The translations under genes and the position numbers were made by a program. A stretch of 36,804 nt of DNA from an uncultured Pelagibacteraceae bacterium. GTDB lineage: Bacteria; Pseudomonadota; Alphaproteobacteria; Pelagibacterales; Pelagibacteraceae. Position 1 is the stretch's first letter. Each line of letters begins with the position of its first letter. The notes beneath the pieces are model-generated. The model made no database searches and was not told the origin of the DNA. It saw nothing but the letters and a program-made list of their open reading frames with translations. Below, piece after piece: positions 1 through 8,815 of the stretch. The stretch covers positions 1 to 36,804 of the forward strand of contig CACNVV010000008.1 in assembly GCA_902624015.1 (NCBI GenBank), read 5' to 3'.

Positions 1-373
1 TAAATCTCTTTTTATTATTAAATGAGAATTTATTTAGATTTATTATCAATTCCCTAATTTGATTTATATCAATATTTTTTTTATCTTCTAAGACATCAAT
101 TAAGTAAAAATTTGGATTAGATTTATTTAGTATAAGTTTGTATGACTTATTATCTGGATTAATTTTATTATTTTCAAAGTCATATGGATGTTCTTCATTT
201 TCCGATAATACAAGATTAATTAAATGATATGCTAATGTTGATTTTCCAATACCTTTTTCACCAGATAAAAGAATTTTATTAGGCAAAGTATCGTTTTTAG
301 ATAATTTATATAATTGATTAAAAACTTCTTTGTGCTCAAACAAATTTATTTGAGTTAGGGGATTTAAATTCAT
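1..373 (-). CDS. holB: DNA polymerase III subunit delta' (partial, C-terminus off the left edge)
   Basis: Minus-strand reading from ATG at 373 gives MNLNPLTQINLFEHKEVFNQLYKLSKNDTLPNKILLSGEKGIGKSTLAYHLIN..., with a Walker A GEKGIGKST typical of delta'. Start overlaps the tmk stop (ATGA). Confidence 0.8.
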   Translation of the reverse strand, partial: MNLNPLTQINLFEHKEVFNQLYKLSKNDTLPNKILLSGEKGIGKSTLAYHLINLVLSENEEHPYDFENNKINPDNKSYKLILNKSNPNFYLIDVLEDKKNIDINQIRELIINLNKFSFNNKKRF

Positions 374-987
374 TTAATTAATTTTTTAATTTGATTAATT
401 ATTAAATCTTCATTTATTTTTATATCTAAATTAGAATCAATTATTTTGTATGTTTTTTTATTCGATTTAGCTAATTTCAAAAAACCTTTTTGAACTTTAT
501 TATAAAAATTCATATCAAACTGATCATATCTATTTAAAGATTTTCTATTTTTTAATCTTTGAAATAGATTTTTTTTATTTACAACATTGAGGAAAGTAAA
601 ATTGACTTTAATATTTTTTAATAGAAATTTATTTATGATATTTATAATGTTTAAATCAACACCCATACCATAATGCTGATATGCTATGGTTGAGTCTGTA
701 AATCTATCAATCAAAATAATTTTTTTTTTGTATGATTTTTTTATAATATTTATATTTTCACTACGCGCTGCTAAATATAAAAGTAAATCAGTATATATGT
801 TAAAATTAGATTTTTTATTTAAAATTAATCTCCTTATTTTTTCAGAATTAAGACTTCCACCTGGTTCTCTTATCTTTATATAATTAATTTTCTTTTTATC
901 TAAATATTTAGATACTTTATTTATATGATGACTTTTGCCACTACCCTCTATACCCTCAAAAACAATGATGGGTTTTTTAGACATCAC
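370..987 (-). CDS. tmk: thymidylate kinase
   Basis: IVFEGIEGSGKS P-loop, REPGG, LIDRFTDSTIAYQ (DR[YF]xxSxxAYQ) motif; adjacent to holB. Confidence 0.95.
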   Translation of the reverse strand: MMSKKPIIVFEGIEGSGKSHHINKVSKYLDKKKINYIKIREPGGSLNSEKIRRLILNKKSNFNIYTDLLLYLAARSENINIIKKSYKKKIILIDRFTDSTIAYQHYGMGVDLNIINIINKFLLKNIKVNFTFLNVVNKKNLFQRLKNRKSLNRYDQFDMNFYNKVQKGFLKLAKSNKKTYKIIDSNLDIKINEDLIINQIKKLIK

Positions 988-2128
988 CCCAAATTAAATA
1001 ATTTATTGATTTTATTAATCTTGTAAAAAAATTAACTTTTTTAATTTCTTTCGATGAAAGTAAATCATACTCACCAACTAGTTCTTGATCATAAACAACT
1101 CTTAGAGTGGCTATTTTTTGATCTTTTTTAATTGGTGCTTCAACTGGTCCGTCATACTTAACAACAACTTTTAAAAGTTTTTTTTTCGCTTTTTTGATTG
1201 TTTTATAAATATCTTCCTTTGTATATGCTCCCACACTATTCTCTTTACCTAACCAAACATCAATTTTGTGTAATGGTTTATTAGCTTTAGCTATTTCTAC
1301 AAGATCGTAGTTGGTAAGACCAAATGTAAGTAATTTTGTGCTCTCTTTAGATCTAGCATTTTTTGAATTAAAACCGCTTCCTACAGCAATCAATCTTCTG
1401 CCATTTCTATCTATTGATGACGCTAAAGAATATTTTTCAACAGCTAAATAACCAGTTTTTATTCCATCTGCTCCAAGATTTTTATAAAGTAATGGATTTC
1501 TATTTCCTTGTGTTATTGGATCACCCCCTGTTCTTGCCCACGTAAATTCTTTTTCAGCAAACATTTTGTAAAATTCAGGATGTTCTTTAATTAAATATCT
1601 AGACATTTTTAAAATATCTCTAACTGTTGAGTAATTGTTGGGATCATTTATTCCTGATGAATTAGAAAAATTTGAATTATCCATCCCTAATTCTTTTGCT
1701 TTAGCAGTCATTAAAATTGCAAATTCTTCTTCAGTACCTGCTATACCTTCGGCTAACGCAATACATGCATCATTACCAGAAGCAACAATAATACCTCTTA
1801 ATAAATTTTCTACAGAGACCTGATCACCTACCATTATAAACATTGATGAATATCCAGATGTAGACAATCTCCAAGCTCTCTCAGATATTATAAATTTTTC
1901 ATCTAAACTAAGATCGCCTGATTTTATTAAATCAAAAGCAATAATTGCTGTCATTATTTTTGTCATAGAAGCTGGATAAATTGAAATATCTGGCTCTTTT
2001 TCATAGAGAATTTCGCCAGAATGATAATCTTGTAATATTGCAGTTCTTGCCTTTACATCAAAATTAGCTTTTGAAACACTTACTAATGAAAAACTAAAAA
2101 AAATTACAATTAATAATATTCTAAACAT
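977..2128 (-). CDS. dacA: D-alanyl-D-alanine carboxypeptidase (serine-type, penicillin-binding protein)
   Basis: SxxK motif PASMTKIMTA, SGND, KTG motif DGIKTGYL; signal peptide. Confidence 0.92.
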   Translation of the reverse strand: MFRILLIVIFFSFSLVSVSKANFDVKARTAILQDYHSGEILYEKEPDISIYPASMTKIMTAIIAFDLIKSGDLSLDEKFIISERAWRLSTSGYSSMFIMVGDQVSVENLLRGIIVASGNDACIALAEGIAGTEEEFAILMTAKAKELGMDNSNFSNSSGINDPNNYSTVRDILKMSRYLIKEHPEFYKMFAEKEFTWARTGGDPITQGNRNPLLYKNLGADGIKTGYLAVEKYSLASSIDRNGRRLIAVGSGFNSKNARSKESTKLLTFGLTNYDLVEIAKANKPLHKIDVWLGKENSVGAYTKEDIYKTIKKAKKKLLKVVVKYDGPVEAPIKKDQKIATLRVVYDQELVGEYDLLSSKEIKKVNFFTRLIKSINYLIWGDV

Positions 2129-2882
2129 CTTTTAATATCTCTATATTTTCAAAATTTAATACTTTTATTTCGTTAAATGATTTTTCTAGTTTTTTTATAT
2201 CATTAAATGGACCCAATAATACCCTATATTTAGTTTTAGATAATTTTTTAATTACAGATCTTTTTATATTTGTCTCATCTTTTATTCTATTGACCATATT
2301 TTCTGCTGAGTCTCGGTAATAAAAATCTGCAATCTTTATTGAATATAAAAATTTATGTTTTTTTATTTTGACTTCTTTAGTCATCTCTTTACCCAGATTA
2401 TCTATGGTAATTCCATCAACAGGAGCTTTTTCAGCTACACTTTTCTCTTCATCAAAAGTCTTTGCCTTTTTAGCAATAAATGTTGAACTTTTTGAGATTA
2501 AAACAAGATCGATATAAGGTTCTTTAGGGTCAAGTGATAACTCCTCAGCAATTCGTTGCGTAATTACAGAGTTATAAAAAGTAGAGAATTTAACGTTATT
2601 AGAGATTACTTCTGCTATAATGGATTTATCATTAATAGGATTGGTAATTTTAACAAATGAATTTTTTTTAATTTTATTATGAAAAATTAAAAGAGACCTA
2701 TTATCGATTTTTTTAGATATTTTTTTTTCTTTTTTTAATTCATCATCATAAATTAAAGCAAATCCAGTATTACTATACTTTTGATCACTAATATAAACTA
2801 AGTTTTTATTATTTTGATCAAATTGATTACATGCAGATAAAAAAAGTATAGATATAATTAATATTAGTTTTTTAAAGTTCAT
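2121..2882 (-). CDS. RlpA-like SPOR-domain lipoprotein with divergent DPBB domain
   Basis: Lipobox FLSAC; middle region FHNKIKKNSFVKITNPINDKSIIAEV resembles the RlpA DPBB core; C-terminal ~70 aa resembles a SPOR domain (FLYSIKIADF...NMVNRI...YRVLLGPFNDIKKLEKSFNEIK). Confidence 0.7.
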   Translation of the reverse strand: MNFKKLILIISILFLSACNQFDQNNKNLVYISDQKYSNTGFALIYDDELKKEKKISKKIDNRSLLIFHNKIKKNSFVKITNPINDKSIIAEVISNNVKFSTFYNSVITQRIAEELSLDPKEPYIDLVLISKSSTFIAKKAKTFDEEKSVAEKAPVDGITIDNLGKEMTKEVKIKKHKFLYSIKIADFYYRDSAENMVNRIKDETNIKRSVIKKLSKTKYRVLLGPFNDIKKLEKSFNEIKVLNFENIEILKDV

Positions 2883-3873
2883 TTTTAAATTTATCTTTTA
2901 ATGTACAAACAGCTAAAGCAAATCGCAATGACCTATTCCATTTTAATATTATCTCATAGTTATCAAATACAATATAAGCTGGATTTAAAGTTTCAGCATC
3001 AGGTATGATATCTTTATCTGGAGTTATAATGGCTACTTTTAAAGAGTTGTACTTATTATCTATTTGATCATTATTTTTAATAAATTTTCTAAAATATTTT
3101 AACTTTTTTTTATCATGAAGTTTTTTTGCGGAAATGTTTAAATATTTACTTGGTATATTATCTGATAAATCAATTCTATAAAAACAAGGATTTTCACTTT
3201 TCCAGCCTATTTGATTTAAATAATTAGATGCAGAAGCATAAGCATCATTATTATTTTTTAAATCTATATATCCGTTGCCATCATGGTCAATAGCATAATT
3301 TTTCATTGTTGATGGCATAAATTGAAAAAAACCAAAAGCACCTGCCCAAGACCCATATAACGTTTTATAATCTATTTGATTATTTTCTATTAATCGCAAA
3401 AGTATTAATAATTCATTTGTAAAAAATTCTGATCTTCTTTTATCAAAACTTAAAGTTGCCAAAGATGATAAAATATCCATTTTACCAACATAAGTTCCAA
3501 AATTAGTTTCTATTCCCATCAAAGCCAATAGTAACTCTCTCTCTATATTAAATTCGTTTTCAACAGCATTTATTAATTTTGAATTTTTTTCATAGAATTT
3601 TTTTCCTAAAGAGACTTTTTTTGAAGATGTTCTTTTTGAAATATAAGTTTTAGTATCCTCATAAAATTCAGGTTGATACCTATCGTATTTTATCACATCT
3701 GATAAAAATTTAGTATCAGACATAACTGCATCAAACGTTTTTTCTGAAATACTGTTTTCTAAAGCTATTTTTTTGAAATTTAATTTCCAATTTTCAAATT
3801 CTTTATTGATATCAGCAAATGAGAAATTAATAGAAATAAAAATAAAAAATAAAAAAAAATTAATTAGTCTCAT
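2872..3873 (-). CDS. mltB: lytic murein transglycosylase, MltB family
   Basis: LLALMGIETNFGTYVGKMDILSSLATLSFDKRR...GSWAGAFGFFQFMPSTMKNYAIDHDGNGYIDL is the MltB/Slt catalytic region. Confidence 0.9.
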   Translation of the reverse strand: MRLINFFLFFIFISINFSFADINKEFENWKLNFKKIALENSISEKTFDAVMSDTKFLSDVIKYDRYQPEFYEDTKTYISKRTSSKKVSLGKKFYEKNSKLINAVENEFNIERELLLALMGIETNFGTYVGKMDILSSLATLSFDKRRSEFFTNELLILLRLIENNQIDYKTLYGSWAGAFGFFQFMPSTMKNYAIDHDGNGYIDLKNNNDAYASASNYLNQIGWKSENPCFYRIDLSDNIPSKYLNISAKKLHDKKKLKYFRKFIKNNDQIDNKYNSLKVAIITPDKDIIPDAETLNPAYIVFDNYEIILKWNRSLRFALAVCTLKDKFKNEL

Positions 3874-4738
3874 GCAAATCCTTCAAATATATAATTACAG
3901 CAATCCAAATAAAAATAAAACTAACTAATTTTGTTATTGAAAAAGGCTCGTTATAATAAAAATAACCCAATAAAAACTGAAAAGTAGGAGTTATATAAAA
4001 TATCATGCCTGTCGGTCCTAAACCACAGAGTTCAACTCCCCTAACATATAAAAATAAAGGTATAACGGTCATAGGTCCAGCAAGATAAATAAATAGCATC
4101 ATCGAAGGATCAGATAATTGAAAATCATTATAACCTTTGCTTGCTATCAAATAAAAAGCCAACAATGCAAATGGTAATATAAATAAACTCTCTATAAGAA
4201 GTCCTACATCGGTATCAACATTAATTTTTTTTCTAACTAAATTATAAAAACCCCAACTTAAAGCAACAATTAAACCAACCCAAGGCAATGATTTAATACT
4301 TACAATTATTAAAAAAAGGATGGATAGAATAACCAACAAGATTGAAAAGACTCTTTTTTTATTTAGTTTCTCTTTGAAAAAAAGATAACCGAGCATTACG
4401 CTTAAAATGGGCATAATAAAATATCCAAAACTTGCATCTATAATTCTATTTGTTGCTATAGCATATATCCATACTCCCCAATTTATAAAAATCAAAAAAC
4501 CTGAAATAAATAAATAAAATAAATTTGATTTATTTTTTACAATTTTAAAAAAAACATTCCATTTAGAGAAAAAAAAAGTAGTCAGAATTAAAGTAAATGC
4601 TGTCCACAAACATCTATGAACTACTAATTCAATATGGCCAATATAAGCAATATATTTAAAATAAATTACACCAAAAAACCCCCACCAAAAAGATCCAAAC
4701 CCAGCAAGTAATAAGCCTTTGTTAAATTCTTTATTCAT
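3860..4738 (-). CDS. rarD: EamA/RarD family transporter
   Basis: About 10 hydrophobic helices; N-terminal GLLLAGFGSFWWGFFGVIYFKYIAYIGHIELVVHRCLWT is RarD-like. Confidence 0.85.
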   Translation of the reverse strand: MNKEFNKGLLLAGFGSFWWGFFGVIYFKYIAYIGHIELVVHRCLWTAFTLILTTFFFSKWNVFFKIVKNKSNLFYLFISGFLIFINWGVWIYAIATNRIIDASFGYFIMPILSVMLGYLFFKEKLNKKRVFSILLVILSILFLIIVSIKSLPWVGLIVALSWGFYNLVRKKINVDTDVGLLIESLFILPFALLAFYLIASKGYNDFQLSDPSMMLFIYLAGPMTVIPLFLYVRGVELCGLGPTGMIFYITPTFQFLLGYFYYNEPFSITKLVSFIFIWIAVIIYLKDLHETN

Positions 4739-4824
4739 AGGTAATCATGATGCTTGTAATTAATAAGTTTATTAGACTATTTTATGGTTGAATTAAATAA
4801 TTATAATTATAAAACCTTGCTCAC

Positions 4825-4914
4825 GGAGAGATGGCTGAGCGGTTGAAAGCACCGGTCTTGAAAACCGGCAAAGGGGCAACTCTTTCCTGGGTTCGAATCC
4901 CAGTCTCTCCGCCA
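4825..4914 (+). tRNA. tRNA-Ser(TGA)
   Basis: GGAGAGATGGCTGAGCGGTTGAAAGCACCGGTCTTGAAAACCGG...long variable arm...GGTTCGAATCCCAGTCTCTCCGCCA; acceptor stem pairs, anticodon loop CTTGAAA, encoded CCA. Confidence 0.97.
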
Positions 4915-5178
4915 TCATTTTTGAGTATAGTCAAAATTTTTAAATAATAAATTAATGCTATTATTTTCAAATTCAAAATCGGTTTTAAAACCATTGTAAA
5001 AATTAAACAAATTAGTGTCATCAATATTTAGTAGTTTTTCTAAATCAAGAAGATCATTTTCATTTAAATTATTTATATATTTTTTTGTAAATGCACCCAA
5101 TAGATTATCCATTTCTTTTGTGCCTCTATAATTAGATCGGTAAATAATTTTTTTTTTTAATTCATCTATGTTGATCAT
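4915..5178 (-). CDS. sdhE: succinate dehydrogenase assembly factor SdhE (FAD assembly factor, DUF339)
   Basis: 87 aa with YRSNYRGTKEMDNLLGAF, the RGxxE(M/L)D motif of SdhE. Confidence 0.88.
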   Translation of the reverse strand: MINIDELKKKIIYRSNYRGTKEMDNLLGAFTKKYINNLNENDLLDLEKLLNIDDTNLFNFYNGFKTDFEFENNSINLLFKNFDYTQK

Positions 5179-5203
5179 AATAATTAGAATATATTAGTAG
5201 TTA

Positions 5204-7255
5204 ATGAATAATAAAACAAATTATGAATATTTATTGTCAGATTTAAGTTCTTTAAAAGGTGTAGGAAATAAAACCAAAAATTTATTAAAGAAGAAAAATA
5301 TTAATAATTTATTTGATATACTGTGGAAACTTCCAAAATCTTATACCGATAGAAGCTTGTCATCAAAAATAAAAGATTTAAAAATTGGTGAAATACAAAC
5401 ATTAACTATAATTCCTCAAAAGTATAATTTCCCGCGCATAAGGAATTTACCAAATAGAGTTTTATGTAGTGATGAAACTGGTGAAATAGATTGTATTTTT
5501 TTTAATAGTTATGAAGGATACATAAAAAAAATACTTCCATTAGGAAAAGAAATTACTGTTAGTGGTAAAATAGGTCATTTTAGGAATAAACACCAAATTA
5601 CAAATCCAAAATATGTTTCTGAAGATTCTTCTTTAATCAAGCAAACACATAATAAATACTCATTAACTGATGGTATTTCTGAAAAAATATATAATAAAAT
5701 TTTAAATCAAATAATCAATAATTTACCAGTTTTTAGTGAATGGCACTCTAAAAGTATTTTATCTAAATTTAAAAATATAAGTTGGAATAACTCAATTAAA
5801 GAACTGCACAAACCTGAAAATATTGGAAATTATAAATCAAATTTTTATCAAAGACTTGCTTTTGATGAAATATTTTCAACATTTCTAGTTAATTCAGAAA
5901 TAAGAAAAAAAATAAAAAGAATTAAGAAAAAAAATAAAATAATTAATGTAAATAAACAAAATTCTATAATTAATAAATTAGATTTTGTTCTTACCCATGA
6001 TCAGCAAAAATCACTTAACGAAATAAACAAAGACTTAAGTTCACCAAATAAAATGTTTAGACTTTTGCAAGGAGACGTTGGTAGCGGAAAAACAATAGTG
6101 TCTCTTTTAGCAGCAATTAATACTATAAACTCTGATTTCCAGGTTGCTTTTATGGCTCCTACGGAAATTCTAGCAAGACAACATTTTATGCTTGCAAAAA
6201 AAATATTTCCTAAAAATATAAATATAGCATTTATTTCTGGAAAATCAGAATACAAGGAGAAAAAAGAAATACTTCAAAGATTAGAAAATAATAAAATTGA
6301 TATTATTTTTGGTACACACGCTATTTTTCAAAAAAAAGTAATTTTCAAAAAATTAGGATTAATAATTATAGATGAACAACATAAGTTTGGAGTGAATCAA
6401 AGAAAAAAATTATCTGACAAAGGTGGATCAAATTGTGATGTATTATTAATGACAGCAACACCTATACCTAGAACTCTAACAATGACAATTTATGGTGATA
6501 TGGATATTTCAATAATTAGAGAAAAACCTAAAAATAGAAAACCAATCAGAACATATAGTAAGTTAGAGTTTAAAATTGAAGATGTTTTAAAATTTATAAG
6601 AAAAGAAATTAACTTAGGAAATCAAATTTTTTGGGTTTGTCCATTAATTGAAGAGTCTAAAAAGTTGGATCACTCATCTGCTGTAAAAAAGTATGAATAT
6701 TTAGAAAGCAAGTTTCCAAATCAAGTTTGTTTGCTTCATGGAAAAACTAATGTAGATGAAAAAAATGAAATACTAAATAATTTCTTAAATAATAAATTTA
6801 AGATTTTGGTTTCTACAACGATTATTGAGGTTGGGATAGATTTTCCAAATGCAAATACTATTATAATTGAAAATGCTAACAAATTTGGTTTATCTCAACT
6901 TCATCAATTAAGAGGTAGAGTCGGTCGTGGAGATAAAGACTCTACATGCATATTAATGTTTAAATCAAATCTAAGCGAAAACGCAAAAAAAAGAATAAAA
7001 ATTTTAAAAGATACTAATGATGGTTTCTTAATATCTGAAGAAGATATGAAATTGCGAGGATTTGGGGATATTTTGGGATTTAAACAAAGTGGTTTAAAAA
7101 ATTTTAAGTTAGCAGATCCAATTCAGAATAGTGATCTTTTCTTATTAGCCGAAAAAGAAATGAGAAGAATAGAAAAATCAAATGAAGATATAAGAAAATT
7201 CAAACCTTTGATAAAATTATACGATAGAGCTGACATAATTAATGATATTGCCTAA
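5204..7255 (+). CDS. recG: ATP-dependent DNA helicase RecG
   Basis: Walker A LLQGDVGSGKT, DEQH box, MTATPIPRT, QLRGRVGRG; wedge-domain N-terminus. Confidence 0.97.
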   Translation: MNNKTNYEYLLSDLSSLKGVGNKTKNLLKKKNINNLFDILWKLPKSYTDRSLSSKIKDLKIGEIQTLTIIPQKYNFPRIRNLPNRVLCSDETGEIDCIFFNSYEGYIKKILPLGKEITVSGKIGHFRNKHQITNPKYVSEDSSLIKQTHNKYSLTDGISEKIYNKILNQIINNLPVFSEWHSKSILSKFKNISWNNSIKELHKPENIGNYKSNFYQRLAFDEIFSTFLVNSEIRKKIKRIKKKNKIINVNKQNSIINKLDFVLTHDQQKSLNEINKDLSSPNKMFRLLQGDVGSGKTIVSLLAAINTINSDFQVAFMAPTEILARQHFMLAKKIFPKNINIAFISGKSEYKEKKEILQRLENNKIDIIFGTHAIFQKKVIFKKLGLIIIDEQHKFGVNQRKKLSDKGGSNCDVLLMTATPIPRTLTMTIYGDMDISIIREKPKNRKPIRTYSKLEFKIEDVLKFIRKEINLGNQIFWVCPLIEESKKLDHSSAVKKYEYLESKFPNQVCLLHGKTNVDEKNEILNNFLNNKFKILVSTTIIEVGIDFPNANTIIIENANKFGLSQLHQLRGRVGRGDKDSTCILMFKSNLSENAKKRIKILKDTNDGFLISEEDMKLRGFGDILGFKQSGLKNFKLADPIQNSDLFLLAEKEMRRIEKSNEDIRKFKPLIKLYDRADIINDIA

Positions 7256-7869
7256 GATTTTTTAGTTGAAGTGCCTGCTGATACTATGAATTTAGAAGCT
7301 TCTTCAAAAGACATATTTAAATAAATAATATCTTCTACTGGGAACATTAATAAGAAACCACTTGTTGGGTTTGGTGTGGTTGGGACAAAAACATTAATTA
7401 GATTTTTTCCTGTTTTTTGTGCCATCTCTCCTTTGTTTTCTTTTGTAGCAAATCCGACAGCCCAAACACCTTTTCTAGGGTACTCAATTAAAACAACACT
7501 TTTTTTTCCATCATCTTTTTTGGAAAAAGTCTCTGTCATTTGCACTATTGCAGAATAAACAGTTCTTAAAAAAGGAATTCTTTTAAATAAATCATCAATT
7601 AATTTTAATATTCTTTTTCCAAAAAATGATAGTGATAAACCACCAACCAATGTAATAAAAATTAGAGTAATTACAATTTCTACACCTGGAATATTGAACG
7701 GTAGATAGCTATTTGGATTAATATTTTTTGGAATAATATTTGAAGATATACCTATTAAGATTTTACTTAGATATAAAGTAAAACCTATGGGTATTAAAAC
7801 TACAACACCTGTAATGAAATAATTTCTTAAAGTTAAAGAAAAAGATTTTTTTGTTCCTTTTTTTGACAT
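7252..7869 (-). CDS. DUF502 family membrane protein
   Basis: LRNYFITGVVVLIPIGFTLYL...GVWAVGFATKE...NVFVPTTPNPTSGFLLMFPVEDIIYLNMSFEEASKFIVSAG is typical of DUF502 proteins. Confidence 0.9.
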   Translation of the reverse strand: MSKKGTKKSFSLTLRNYFITGVVVLIPIGFTLYLSKILIGISSNIIPKNINPNSYLPFNIPGVEIVITLIFITLVGGLSLSFFGKRILKLIDDLFKRIPFLRTVYSAIVQMTETFSKKDDGKKSVVLIEYPRKGVWAVGFATKENKGEMAQKTGKNLINVFVPTTPNPTSGFLLMFPVEDIIYLNMSFEEASKFIVSAGTSTKKS

Positions 7870-7877
7870 AATTTTTA

Positions 7878-7955
7878 TTAACTATAACTTGCATAAACAA
7901 CAAAAAGAATTGCAATGATAAATAATACAGATAAAATTTTGTTGTTAAGATTCAT
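7878..7955 (-). CDS. candidate 25-aa single-TM small membrane protein
   Basis: Manual translation: MNLNNKILSVLFIIAILFVVYASYS*; not in the supplied ORF track (below size cutoff). Ends 8 nt upstream of the DUF502 ATG, same strand. Confidence 0.4.
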   Translation of the reverse strand: MNLNNKILSVLFIIAILFVVYASYS

Positions 7956-7972
7956 AATAATTTAATTATTAT
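7954..7972. promoter_or_regulatory. 19-bp perfect palindrome in divergent intergenic region (possible operator)
   Basis: ATAATAATT-T-AATTATTAT: 9-bp arms are exact reverse complements, between the micro-ORF start and the M48 protease ATG at 7988. Confidence 0.25.
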
Positions 7973-7987
7973 CAATTTTAGAATGAA

Positions 7988-8812
7988 ATGAATAGAAGAA
8001 AATTTTTAAGTTATATCGGATGTGGTTGTGGAAGCTTACTGCTACATTCTTGCACAACTACTCCTATTACTGAAAGAAAACAATTAAAATTAATCTCAGA
8101 GTCTAAACTAAACGCACATGCTGCAAAAGTTTATGAAAAAATTAAACAACAAGAGAAAATGAGTAGTGATTATAAAACTTTAAATGACATTAAAGAAATT
8201 GGTAAAAAGATGGAGGATTCAATTTCTGAATATTTTTATAGATCTAAGCTAGATGATCCGACAGTAAATTTTGATTGGGAATATATTTTAATTGATAAGA
8301 AAGTAAGAAACGCATGGTGTATGCCTGGTGGAAAAATAGCTATTTATACAGGTATGTTAGATGTTACAAAAAATAAAAATGGTTTAGCTGCTGTAATGGG
8401 GCATGAAGTTGCTCATGCTGTTGCAAAACATTCTGTTGAGAGAGCAAGTCGATCAACATTATTAAATACAGGAGTAAAAATAATTGATATAGCAAGCGGT
8501 GGTGTATTATCTGATATCAATAGAACTACAGGTATGAACACTGTTGGAATGCTTACACAATTAGGAATAATGAATCCATTTAATAGAAAACAAGAAAGTG
8601 AAGCAGACTATCTTGGTATGATTTTTTCATCATTATCTGGTTATGATATTAGAGAGACAGTTAAAATTTGGGAAAGAATGAAAGAATTCAATAAAGGTAA
8701 AGAACCACCTCAATTTATGAGCACTCATCCATCATCAGATACAAGAATTGAACAACTTAATAATTGGATTAATGAAGTTGTTCTAGATTATCCACCAATT
8801 AAATTTTCTTAA
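7988..8812 (+). CDS. M48 family metalloprotease, predicted lipoprotein with twin-arginine-like leader
   Basis: HExxH motif (MGHEVAHAVAKHSVERAS), downstream ESEADYLG; N-terminus MNRRKFLSYIGCGCGSLLLHSC combines RRKFL and lipobox LLHSC. Confidence 0.92.
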   Translation: MNRRKFLSYIGCGCGSLLLHSCTTTPITERKQLKLISESKLNAHAAKVYEKIKQQEKMSSDYKTLNDIKEIGKKMEDSISEYFYRSKLDDPTVNFDWEYILIDKKVRNAWCMPGGKIAIYTGMLDVTKNKNGLAAVMGHEVAHAVAKHSVERASRSTLLNTGVKIIDIASGGVLSDINRTTGMNTVGMLTQLGIMNPFNRKQESEADYLGMIFSSLSGYDIRETVKIWERMKEFNKGKEPPQFMSTHPSSDTRIEQLNNWINEVVLDYPPIKFS

Positions 8813-8815
8813 AAT

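Noticed and set aside
686-883. Antisense ORFs inside coding genes (686-883, 1635-1823, 6001-6255, 7376-7558, 13967-14227, 20438-20638, 20957-21229, 22060-22257, 22507-22743, 25214-25441, 25817-26023, 26434-26619, 26804-27013, 28277-28462, 31181-31369, 33078-33284, 33138-33326, 34074-34283)
   Set aside because: Each lies within or opposite a well-supported conserved gene and has no recognisable family signature.
4821-5024. 67-aa minus-strand ORF (…GGETGIRTQERVAPLPVFKTGAFNRSAISP)
   Set aside because: It is the reverse-strand translation of tRNA-Ser plus part of sdhE, a well-known spurious ORF type.
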